NCBI GenBank assembly: GCA_022511285.1
Contig: JAFLRW010000037.1
Span: 1-13,408 of the forward strand
Length of the DNA stretch: 13,408 nucleotides
Direction of reading: 5' to 3'
Origin: Duncaniella sp.
GTDB taxonomy: Bacteria; Bacteroidota; Bacteroidia; Bacteroidales; Muribaculaceae
This document shows positions 1-6,143 of this stretch, piece by piece. A model generated the notes under the pieces. It ran no database searches and was not told the origin of the DNA. It saw only the letters and a program-made list of their open reading frames with translations. Position 1 is the first letter of the stretch; each line of letters begins with the position of its first letter. A program made the position numbers and the translations under genes.

Positions 1-387
1 AAGAAACTGTGCAAACGCTCGTGGAGCATCTCTATGGATGACCGCATCACGAAGTTAAACCAAACAATCCGAGGATGGATAAACTACTTCGCCATAGCCG
101 ACATGAAAGGCAAAATGACGGAGATAGACGCCCATCTACGGACGATGATACGCAAAGTGATATGGAAACAATGGAAGACACCGCAGAAACGAGCGTGGGG
201 ATTAAGAAAACTTGGCATAGACAACGACTTGGCCAAAATAACAGCCTTTTACGGACACAGACGCTACGAATGGGTTGTAAGGCGGACGTGTGTTGTCAGA
301 GCCATAACCAAAGAAATCCTCGAACGCAGAGGCTTAGTCAGTGTGCTTGACTACTACACGATTAGACACTCTTTGAAAGCAAATTAA
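1..387 (+). CDS. Group II intron reverse transcriptase/maturase, C-terminal part (partial)
   Basis: The reading frame is open from the first base, so the gene is cut by the window edge and 128 C-terminal codons are visible. The protein is the multifunctional intron-encoded protein that helps the intron RNA fold and splice and copies it into new DNA sites. The visible part is the maturase (domain X, GIIM) region: the typical RGWINYF motif, a basic helix rich in K, R and W around residues 50-75, and a FYGHRRYEWVVRR stretch. The catalytic YADD-containing polymerase part lies upstream. There is no cysteine-rich HNH endonuclease domain after domain X, so this is an endonuclease-less type. The TAA stop lies one base before domain V begins, so coding and ribozyme sequence nearly abut. 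The internal ATG at 34 is not the start, because the frame continues upstream with family-like sequence. Confidence 0.85.
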   Translation, partial: KKLCKRSWSISMDDRITKLNQTIRGWINYFAIADMKGKMTEIDAHLRTMIRKVIWKQWKTPQKRAWGLRKLGIDNDLAKITAFYGHRRYEWVVRRTCVVRAITKEILERRGLVSVLDYYTIRHSLKAN

Positions 388-388
388 A

Positions 389-418
389 CCGCCGTATGCC
401 GAACGGCACGTATGGTGG
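389..418 (+). ncRNA. Group II intron domain V (catalytic hairpin)
   Basis: Positions 389-397 pair with 410-418 in a 9-bp lower stem. A 2-nt AC bulge follows on the 3' side (408-409), then a short upper stem 398-400/405-407 closed by a GAAC loop. The catalytic triad near the base reads CGC (390-392) instead of the commoner AGC. Its middle G391 forms the conserved G-U wobble with U416. Bulge size and position match the canonical domain V; the upper stem is shorter than in the lactococcal LtrB intron. This is the active-site element that binds the metal ions for splicing. Confidence 0.8.
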
Positions 419-440
419 TGTGAGAGGAAGGAAAACGAAA

Positions 441-475
441 GTAGGTCAGAAAACTTACTCCGTTTTCCGACCTAC
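441..475 (+). ncRNA. Group II intron domain VI hairpin (branch-point domain)
   Basis: Bases 441-447 pair with 469-475 and 449-454 pair with 462-467, interrupted only by an A448/C468 mismatch, with a 7-nt loop. This is the expected place and strength for domain VI, which carries the branch-point adenosine used for lariat formation. A474, about seven bases from the proposed 3' end, is the best branch-point candidate by position, although in the simple fold it is paired. The exact branch site is inferred. Confidence 0.6.
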
Positions 476-498
476 TCGATTGCGTACCCCCACACAGC

Positions 499-530
499 AA
501 GAACGGAGACCTTCCCAGGCCCCCGCTCTT
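499..530. repeat. Imperfect inverted repeat just downstream of the intron
   Basis: A 13-nt left arm (499-511) and a 13-nt right arm (518-530) with a 6-nt loop match at 10 of 13 positions. All three mismatches are A opposite C, so the left arm would be a perfect complement if three A residues were G. No T-run follows on either strand, so a standard terminator is unlikely. It lies 18 bases beyond the proposed intron end, in what would be the 3' exon or target site. Its function is unknown. Confidence 0.45.
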
Positions 531-589
531 TGGAATTTATGCGGATTTATATTAGTATTAGTCAATTATTATTTGGCGGCATCACTTCA

Positions 590-604
590 CATTGCTCAGC
601 AATG
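590..604 (-). terminator. Possible weak terminator hairpin after the lipoprotein gene
   Basis: A 6-bp stem, CATTGC/GCAATG, with a 3-nt loop starts 11 bases beyond the stop codon of the minus-strand lipoprotein gene. An alternative outer pairing (578-582 with 602-606) overlaps it. No T-tract follows on the minus strand, so intrinsic termination here is only a suggestion from position. Confidence 0.25.
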
Positions 605-614
605 CCATAACTGA

Positions 615-3530
615 TCATTTGTTGACTTTGAGTTTAATTGCAGGAATGAAACTTTCATTAAGAGGGAACGAATATTGATAATATACCATACTAAGGCACT
701 TTTTAGATATTATATTACTTAATAAACTACCACTCTCTATTGTACAATCATTCTTCCATTGTACCCTATATGCCCATAGTTCATCAGTTCCAGAGCCATA
801 GTGAACATCGGTTGTTGAACTATTGCCTGGTATTATTTCCAAACTTATAGCATCATCCAAATCTTTGATATTATTGAGGTGATATATACAAGTAACAGCC
901 CATCCATCTTGATCTAAAGGACCAATATCGGGTGTTAATGTATAAAATCCATCTTGATCTGGCGTTAGCCAATCTCCAGGAACTACTGTTTTAGGAACAA
1001 CCGTCACTTCTACATTTGTTTTTAAAGCACTGTAGATATCATTCCCGTTGAATTCAATCCATATGACGGCAGGAGAATCAGTGGCAGCCAATCCAGTTAC
1101 CAATCCGGAATTGTCAACTTGAACAAAATCTGCATCATTTACATTACCATTGTCTGAGTTTCTATTTCCTACAGAAATCGTTATATCTAAGCCACTCAGA
1201 TCGTCATTACCATTTAGTAGTATATGCGTAGTACTACCTACTTCAATTTTATCCTCTTGAAGACTGAAATATGGCGAAAGTTTATTGACTGTAATAGTCA
1301 ATTCATTGTCTTCGGATGATTTATATTTTTTATCAACCTCAGATGAGTTAAATGTTATCGTAACAGGACCATCGATACCTTTTAAAGGAGTAATGACTCC
1401 TGTGGTCGGATTCACTTCCACTACACCTTCAGGATTGCAACGAATATTAGACAGCGTAATCCCATCAAGATCACTACTACGACCCACTTTAATCTGTGAA
1501 GTGATTCCATATGTTATCGTAGAGGTGGTGAGGGTGAATTTTGGATCAATGGGACCATTTGTAAAGTCATTTCCACCTCCACTTGATGACCCTTTTGCAC
1601 CAAAGTTATGACGCACTACATTTGAACCACTATGGATTTTATACCAATTTTCGCTCTCTTCACTTTTATCATCAGGATCACACCATTTGGTAAAATGAGG
1701 ATAACACTTTGTGATATGTGTCATTTCCGTTGGCCAATACCATGAACCCGGAACACAAATCATCTGCGGAGCCTCGCCTATCTCATTATTGAGACCTTTG
1801 GGAGATGGTGCTTCAATATAGCGCCACTCTTTATCTAAGTTCTTATTGTCATTTTTTACTCGGACAGAAAAACCTCCCATATTTCCATACCGTCCCTGTC
1901 CATTTTTATCATCAATAGTGACATCAGTGTTTGCAGCAAGGGTCCATACTCCATCAACTTCAACATCGACGGTCTTTCCTTTTGCTTTATATCCACCGGC
2001 ATTTATCACTGTGCTTGATGTATGATTCCCTTCAAACCAAGAATGATACTCTCCTTCGTTTGTTCCTTCAGGAATGATTTCCTCTCCATTAAGCATTATA
2101 TATATCGGTAAGGTACCCCCTGCTGCGAGAGCGTGGACTTTAAATTTGGTTTTGGGATTTTCGGGGTCCTCCATATCGGTTTGAATATCCGAGATTCCGA
2201 GAATAACATCATTAAAGTCAAAGTCATTAAGACCGAGATCCTCACACGCTATAATCCAAGTAGCTGCAGTATCCTCATCAGTGGCTTCAGGGGCTATCCC
2301 TTCGAATACGAACATAAGGTCGTTAAGGTCACATCCAAGATTCAGATTTCCTTGTGCAGAAGGCCAATCCTCAAAACCAAAGTAAGTATAAGTCTTCAAC
2401 TCTCCATTGACATATACATCAGCTTCACACCAAGATGCATACGAATATTTATCCAGCTCTGTATAAAGTTCATCATCCCACCATGATGTGTTAGCCCAAC
2501 CTTCCTCTCGAATTCCTTTTTGATATTTATATTTAGTTTCGCGAATTGACGAACCGTTATCCCAATCTTCCCATATCTTATTTCGTGTACCTTGCGAAAA
2601 GACTGTAAAAATATGCTTTTGCTCCTCGACTGGATTGGGTTTTACTATCTGATCTTCTTCAGTTGTTGTAAAGAAATTCGCATCTAAATTTGGGTCTTCT
2701 GCATTAGAAATTTCGCTACATTTAAGATAGAATCCATAGTATATTCCCTCTTTGACCCAATAAGTTATACCTCTGGCAGTACTTGTACAATTGCTTGGTA
2801 TACTAGTCCAACCTCTATAAGCTGCTTCTCCAATCTCCTGATCGCCTTGCATAACAACAAGATCTCCAGTCTTGGTAAAATAAAGATCTTGCATTACAAT
2901 CTCGTCAGGTTTGTTCATATCCGGAATGTAATAGATACCTAAAGCATGGCACTTATTAGTTTGGCTAAATAAAGGATAGAATGTGTGCCATTGCCCATCA
3001 GATATAAAATAGAATGAAGATGTGCCAACGCCAAGGTTCGGCTGTCCCTCTTGAAATTGATCGAAGAAGCCTTTGATTACTTCTGATGAGAATGTATCTT
3101 TACCGAGATCATCCCATTTTAAGAAATCATCTTCTTTGGGGTCTGCTATAGCTCGACTTGAAATGGATACTGTCCCCCCATCAGTAGTATAATAAGTACG
3201 ACCGTTTGCCTTTATTATCAGATTATTTACGTTTTTGGGGACATCAACTTTAAGTGAATTTTCTCCTAAGACATTAGTAAATGTGCCAAATCGACATTTT
3301 TGGCCATCTACATCGGCATATATTTGGATTGTCGTGCGCTTTGACGTTGTTACTTTTACAACCGCCTGTTTACAAACATTCCAATCCTGTTTGGGATCAA
3401 AAACACCAAATTCTTTGACAAAATCGCGTGTGTACTTTTCTTTGGCATCAACGCCGGGAATATCGTCGATACATCCGGCGAGCATAGCTCCGCACAGCAA
3501 GGCCGGAGCTAACCATAGCTTAAAATTCAT
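615..3530 (-). CDS. Large LruC/DUF4114-like surface lipoprotein with Ig-like C-terminal region
   Basis: This 971-residue protein starts with a lipoprotein signal peptide ending LAGC, so Cys20 is the lipidated residue. The next residues, IDD, are acidic, as in Bacteroidetes lipoproteins exported to the cell surface. Near residues 30-50 it has the EFG-FDP-DW pattern common in Bacteroidales lipoproteins. The central acidic segment CEDLGLNDFDFNDV (about residues 428-442) is the hallmark of LruC/DUF4114-type domains and probably binds calcium. From about residue 690 to 880 two beta-rich segments look like Ig-like (BIG2-type) repeats, each ending in a TITV/EVTV-like strand. The ATG at 3530-3528 is supported by the signal peptide and by a promoter about 75 nt upstream. 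The gene is much richer in A+T than its neighbours and stands alone, which suggests accessory or transferred DNA. The ligand is unknown; an adhesin or fibre-associated role is a guess. Confidence 0.8.
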   Translation of the reverse strand: MNFKLWLAPALLCGAMLAGCIDDIPGVDAKEKYTRDFVKEFGVFDPKQDWNVCKQAVVKVTTSKRTTIQIYADVDGQKCRFGTFTNVLGENSLKVDVPKNVNNLIIKANGRTYYTTDGGTVSISSRAIADPKEDDFLKWDDLGKDTFSSEVIKGFFDQFQEGQPNLGVGTSSFYFISDGQWHTFYPLFSQTNKCHALGIYYIPDMNKPDEIVMQDLYFTKTGDLVVMQGDQEIGEAAYRGWTSIPSNCTSTARGITYWVKEGIYYGFYLKCSEISNAEDPNLDANFFTTTEEDQIVKPNPVEEQKHIFTVFSQGTRNKIWEDWDNGSSIRETKYKYQKGIREEGWANTSWWDDELYTELDKYSYASWCEADVYVNGELKTYTYFGFEDWPSAQGNLNLGCDLNDLMFVFEGIAPEATDEDTAATWIIACEDLGLNDFDFNDVILGISDIQTDMEDPENPKTKFKVHALAAGGTLPIYIMLNGEEIIPEGTNEGEYHSWFEGNHTSSTVINAGGYKAKGKTVDVEVDGVWTLAANTDVTIDDKNGQGRYGNMGGFSVRVKNDNKNLDKEWRYIEAPSPKGLNNEIGEAPQMICVPGSWYWPTEMTHITKCYPHFTKWCDPDDKSEESENWYKIHSGSNVVRHNFGAKGSSSGGGNDFTNGPIDPKFTLTTSTITYGITSQIKVGRSSDLDGITLSNIRCNPEGVVEVNPTTGVITPLKGIDGPVTITFNSSEVDKKYKSSEDNELTITVNKLSPYFSLQEDKIEVGSTTHILLNGNDDLSGLDITISVGNRNSDNGNVNDADFVQVDNSGLVTGLAATDSPAVIWIEFNGNDIYSALKTNVEVTVVPKTVVPGDWLTPDQDGFYTLTPDIGPLDQDGWAVTCIYHLNNIKDLDDAISLEIIPGNSSTTDVHYGSGTDELWAYRVQWKNDCTIESGSLLSNIISKKCLSMVYYQYSFPLNESFIPAIKLKVNK

Positions 3531-3540
3531 AAAAACAATC

Positions 3541-3593
3541 GTGTAAGTTGTCTGTTGTTGGTTAGAAAATAAGGAATTAGTCGTTTCTTACAC
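3541..3593 (-). repeat. Inverted repeat in the 5' leader of the lipoprotein gene
   Basis: GTGTAAG at 3541-3547 and its exact complement CTTACAC at 3587-3593 are 39 nt apart. Together they span most of the predicted leader between the transcription start (near 3600) and the ATG at 3530. In RNA they could pair and place the start codon just after a long hairpin. A regulatory role is inferred only. Confidence 0.35.
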
Positions 3594-3605
3594 TGATTCC
3601 AACTG

Positions 3606-3638
3606 CAAAGATAAATAGAACGCTTTTAATTCTGCAAA
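3606..3638 (-). promoter_or_regulatory. Bacteroidetes-type promoter for the lipoprotein gene
   Basis: On the minus strand, a -33 TTTG (plus-strand CAAA, 3635-3638) is separated by 21 nt from a perfect -7 box TATCTTTG (plus-strand CAAAGATA, 3606-3613). Spacing and sequence match the primary sigma consensus of Bacteroidetes. The start would be near 3600, giving a leader of about 70 nt. A short palindrome, GTTAAA/TTTAAC (3642-3657), lies immediately upstream of the -33 element and could be an operator. Confidence 0.7.
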
Positions 3639-3710
3639 TTTGTTAAAGTTTTTTAACACTCCTTTTTAGCCTTTCTGCTGTGTCTTTAAATAAATCCATT
3701 TCACGAAATA

Positions 3711-3743
3711 TTGCTGTAGTGTGGAAGAAAGTTTGTAATTTTG
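3711..3743 (+). promoter_or_regulatory. Promoter for cobU-cobT-cobS, apparently giving a leaderless mRNA
   Basis: A -7 box TAATTTTG (3736-3743) fits TAnnTTTG, with a TTG at 3711-3713 at a slightly long 22-nt spacing. With normal Bacteroidetes geometry the start falls at about 3748-3750, on or next to the cobU ATG at 3750. The gap to the divergent lipoprotein gene has no recognisable cobalamin riboswitch, and there is no room for one downstream of this promoter. Confidence 0.5.
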
Positions 3744-3749
3744 CACGAT

Positions 3750-4271
3750 ATGCAAATCACACTCATCACAGGCGGGCAGCGGTCGGGCAAGAGCGAGATG
3801 GCCGAAGGGTTGGCGCTGAGCCGCTCGGAGGCCCCGGTTTATCTCGCCACGGCCACGGTGAACCCCGGGGATGCCGAGATGGCGCGGCGAGTGGCCGCTC
3901 ATCGCGAGCGGCGCGGCCCGCAGTGGAGCACTATCGAGGAGCCTCTTGCTCCTTCGGCGCATGCCGCGGTGCTTGAGGGGCGCACAGTGCTTGTGGACTG
4001 CCTCACGCTCTGGGCCACCAACCTGTTTTTTGCCAATGGCGACGACGAGGAGCGCGCCTTCGAGGCATTCCGCCGCGAATTTGAACTCCTGGCCGCCATC
4101 CCCGGCATCGACCTCATAATGGTCAGCAACGAGATAGGGCTCGGTGGAATCAGCCCTAACCCCCTGCAGCGCCGTTTCACCGACCTTCAGGGGCGTGTGA
4201 ACCGGCTGGCGGCCACTGTGGCCGACGAAGTGTATTTTATGATCTCAGGCTTACCCTTAAAGATAAAATGA
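3750..4271 (+). CDS. cobU: Bifunctional adenosylcobinamide kinase / adenosylcobinamide-phosphate guanylyltransferase
   Basis: CobU phosphorylates adenosylcobinamide and then transfers GMP to it, giving AdoCbi-GDP, the activated corrin half for nucleotide-loop assembly in the cytoplasm. The 173-residue protein begins with a P-loop, GGQRSGKS (8-15). It has HRERRGPQW (51-59), where His51 is the probable guanylylated histidine by position. The family's VDCLTLWATN stretch and the C-terminal NEIGLGG, GRVNRLA and GLPLKIK motifs are present. Length is normal. The ATG at 3750 is chosen over a TTG at 3741 because it places the P-loop seven residues from the start, as in known CobU proteins. That start coincides with the expected transcription start. 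The stop overlaps the cobT start (ATGA), suggesting translational coupling. Confidence 0.95.
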   Translation: MQITLITGGQRSGKSEMAEGLALSRSEAPVYLATATVNPGDAEMARRVAAHRERRGPQWSTIEEPLAPSAHAAVLEGRTVLVDCLTLWATNLFFANGDDEERAFEAFRREFELLAAIPGIDLIMVSNEIGLGGISPNPLQRRFTDLQGRVNRLAATVADEVYFMISGLPLKIK

Positions 4272-5305
4272 AACAATTTTTCATCACTCCCCCTGACCGC
4301 GCTCTCGAGCAGGCTCTGCGCGAGAAGATTGACAATCTCACCAAGCCTCGCGGCTCGTTAGGGCGGCTCGAGGAGTTGGCCCTCCGGATAGGGCTCATCC
4401 AACAGACCCTCACGCCCTCTCTGCGCCAGCCCTGCAACCTACTCTTTGCCGCCGACCACGGCATCATAGCCGAGGGGGTGAGTGTGTCGCCCAAGGAGGT
4501 GACGCGCCAGCAGACCGAACACTTTGTGCGCGGAGGCGCCGGCATCAACTTCCTGTGTAGGCAGCACGGCTTCAGCCTTGTGGTGGTGGATGCAGGCGTC
4601 GACTGCGAGTTTGCCCCCGGAAGCGGAGTAGTGGATATGAAGGTGAGGCGCTCGTCGCGCAACTTCCTCTATGAGGCCGCAATGACCCCCGACGAAGCCG
4701 ACCTCTGCTTAGAGCGCGGCGCCGAGATGACTGACCGCATCCGGAACGAAGGGTGTAACATAGTGAGTCTCGGCGAGATGGGGTCGGGCAACACATCGGC
4801 CGCCGCCATGTGGATGCATATCCTCACCGGCATCCCCCTTGAGCGTTGCATCGGCGCCGGCGCCGGCCTTGACTCCGAGGGGTTGGCCCGCAAGCGCCGC
4901 GTTCTCGAGCGGGCCCTTGCCGCATATAGCGGCGACGGCTCCCTTTGGGACCGCCTGTGCCACTTCGGGGGGCTTGAGATGATGATGGCCGTCGGCGCTA
5001 TGCTCCGCGCTGCCGAGCGTGGGATGGTAATCCTCGTCGACGGGTTTATAATGACCGCCTGTATGGGCGCCGCCATGGCCCTTCATCCCGCCGTGGCCGA
5101 ATATGCTGTGTGGGGACATTGCGGCGACGAGTCGGGCCACCGCCTGCTGCTCGACGCCCTCGGGGCTCGCCCTCTGCTCAGTCTCTCGCTGCGCCTCGGC
5201 GAGGGCTCGGGGGCCGTCTGCGCCTATCCCATTGTGGAGTCGGCTGTGAGAATGATTAATGAGATGGACTCGTTTCGAGAGGTTGAGGTCACAAAATATT
5301 TCTGA
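4268..5305 (+). CDS. cobT: Nicotinate-nucleotide--dimethylbenzimidazole phosphoribosyltransferase
   Basis: CobT transfers ribose phosphate from nicotinate mononucleotide to a lower-ligand base such as dimethylbenzimidazole, giving the alpha-ribazole phosphate that CobS attaches to the corrin. At 345 residues it has the family's usual length. Visible motifs are an N-terminal LTKPRGSLGRLE, AADHGI (about residue 60), GEMGSGNTS (169-177; Glu170 lines the active site in the family), GHCGDESGH (about 283-291) and LGEGSGA, whose Glu312 matches the catalytic base Glu317 of the Salmonella enzyme. The ATG overlaps the cobU stop by ATGA, and cobS begins seven bases after the stop, so the three genes form one operon. 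Lower-base specificity cannot be read from the sequence. Confidence 0.96.
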   Translation: MKQFFITPPDRALEQALREKIDNLTKPRGSLGRLEELALRIGLIQQTLTPSLRQPCNLLFAADHGIIAEGVSVSPKEVTRQQTEHFVRGGAGINFLCRQHGFSLVVVDAGVDCEFAPGSGVVDMKVRRSSRNFLYEAAMTPDEADLCLERGAEMTDRIRNEGCNIVSLGEMGSGNTSAAAMWMHILTGIPLERCIGAGAGLDSEGLARKRRVLERALAAYSGDGSLWDRLCHFGGLEMMMAVGAMLRAAERGMVILVDGFIMTACMGAAMALHPAVAEYAVWGHCGDESGHRLLLDALGARPLLSLSLRLGEGSGAVCAYPIVESAVRMINEMDSFREVEVTKYF

Positions 5306-5312
5306 AACGCTT

Positions 5313-6065
5313 ATGTTCAGCCGCATCTGTGCCGCCATCATATTCTTCACCCGCCTGCCGCTGTGGCGAGTGGTCACTCCTCCCCCCGAGGCCTACCGCC
5401 GGGTGGTGGAGCTATGGCCGTTGGCAGGGTGGGTGACCGGAGGCACAGCGGCCATAGCGCTATGGTGTGCCGCGCAGGTGTTTCCCCCCGCGGCAGCAGC
5501 CGCCGTGGCCCTCGGGCTGCGAGCCTTCCTCACCGGTGGGCTCCACGACGACGGTCTCGCCGACTGGTGGGACGCCATGGGGGGCGGCCATAGCCGCGAA
5601 CGCATATTGGAGATTATGAAAGACTCTCGCACGGGCACCTACGGAGTGCTCGGATTGCTTGTCTATTATCTCCTGACCGTAACGCTGCTCACAGGGTTTA
5701 CGCCCGCCGTGGGGGCAGCCGTGCTTATGAGCGCCGATGTGTGGAGCAAGTGCTGCGCCGCGCAGATTATCAACAGCCTCCCCTACGCCCGCAGCGAACT
5801 GACCGCCAAGAGCCACACCGTCTACTCGCCGATGAGCCTCGGCGCCCGCGCCTGTGCCCTGCTGCTCGGCCTGCTCCCTGCGGCCCTGCTGCTCCCTGCG
5901 GCCCTGCTTCCGGCCCTTGCTGCGCCTGTGGCCGTCACCGCCCTCTGCATTGCCACTATGAGGCGCTCCATCGGGGGCTACACCGGCGACTGCTGCGGAG
6001 CCACGGCTCTGATGTGTGAGCCGGCCATGATGGCTCTGGCCCTCATCTGTCAAAAATGTTTGTAA
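5313..6065 (+). CDS. cobS: Adenosylcobinamide-GDP ribazoletransferase (cobalamin synthase)
   Basis: This polytopic inner-membrane enzyme joins AdoCbi-GDP to alpha-ribazole (phosphate), the final step of B12 nucleotide-loop assembly. The 250-residue protein has the family's FFTRLP near the start, GGLHDDGLAD (75-84), MKDSRTGTYG (102-111) and GGYTGDCCGA (221-230). These acidic motifs bind metal and substrate in the family. Hydrophobic helices fill the regions between them. ATG 5313 is preferred to an upstream in-frame ATG at 5259 inside cobT, because the protein then starts MFSRICAAIIFFTRLP like its relatives. An exact 18-bp tandem duplication extends one membrane helix. The alpha-ribazole phosphatase gene cobC, which often accompanies these three genes, is absent here. 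Confidence 0.93.
   Translation: MFSRICAAIIFFTRLPLWRVVTPPPEAYRRVVELWPLAGWVTGGTAAIALWCAAQVFPPAAAAAVALGLRAFLTGGLHDDGLADWWDAMGGGHSRERILEIMKDSRTGTYGVLGLLVYYLLTVTLLTGFTPAVGAAVLMSADVWSKCCAAQIINSLPYARSELTAKSHTVYSPMSLGARACALLLGLLPAALLLPAALLPALAAPVAVTALCIATMRRSIGGYTGDCCGATALMCEPAMMALALICQKCL
5871..5906 (+). repeat. Exact 18-bp tandem duplication inside cobS
   Basis: The unit CTGCTCCCTGCGGCCCTG occurs twice without a mismatch, at 5871-5888 and 5889-5906, in frame, encoding LLPAAL twice in a hydrophobic segment. A degenerate third copy (CTTCCGGCCCTT) follows. It is six codons long, so the reading frame is preserved. It is probably a recent slippage event. Confidence 0.9.
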
Positions 6066-6091
6066 AAATATAGCCTGTTTGCAGGATTTTT
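6064..6091 (+). terminator. Possible weak intrinsic terminator after cobS
   Basis: CCTG (6074-6077) and CAGG (6082-6085) form a small GC stem with loop TTTG. It is flanked by AAAAAT (6064-6069) and ATTTTT (6086-6091), which can pair outside it across a 4-nt one-sided bulge and provide the T-tract. It overlaps the cobS stop. The GC stem is short, so termination may be partial. Confidence 0.4.
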
Positions 6092-6093
6092 CT

Positions 6094-6101
6094 TACTTTC
6101 G
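6094..6101 (+). promoter_or_regulatory. Possible -7 box for dut
   Basis: TACTTTCG matches the TAnnTTTG box at seven of eight positions and lies 42 nt upstream of the dut ATG. No TTTG occurs at the proper -33 distance; the nearest one is 12 nt upstream and forms the loop of the preceding hairpin. The assignment is therefore weak. Confidence 0.3.
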
Positions 6102-6143
6102 CCTACTCGAAAAGAGATTCCACCACCTTAGTAGCACTTATAT

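Larger units (their letters stand above)
1..480 (+). mobile_element. Group II intron, 3' portion (5' end outside window)
   Basis: This is the 3' part of a self-splicing retroelement. Its parts occur in the expected order: the end of the intron-encoded reverse transcriptase/maturase (1-387), domain V (389-418), a short joining segment with GTGAGAGG, a strong domain VI hairpin (441-475) and a plausible 3' end after the CTCGAT ending at 480. Group II introns typically end in A-pyrimidine, which fits A479-T480. The 3' boundary is inferred, since the 5' exon and the start of the intron lie outside the window. The 3' half appears intact, so the element may be functional rather than a remnant. Confidence 0.8.

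Noticed and set aside
396..614. 72-codon open frame over the intron end
   Set aside because: It runs through domain V, domain VI and the downstream palindrome, has no recognisable protein features, and is best explained by the intron RNA.
3531..3749. Cobalamin riboswitch upstream of cobU
   Set aside because: I looked for the conserved B12-box type sequence and long multi-stem region and saw none. The likely promoter lies against the ATG, leaving no leader.
4709..5377. Long antisense open frame across cobT
   Set aside because: It lies opposite clearly conserved cobT codons in G+C-rich DNA, where stop codons are rare on the other strand. Its translation is rich in H, G and A without a known pattern.
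5460..6053. Long antisense open frame across cobS
   Set aside because: Another mirror of a G+C-rich gene; the CobS motifs on the plus strand are intact.
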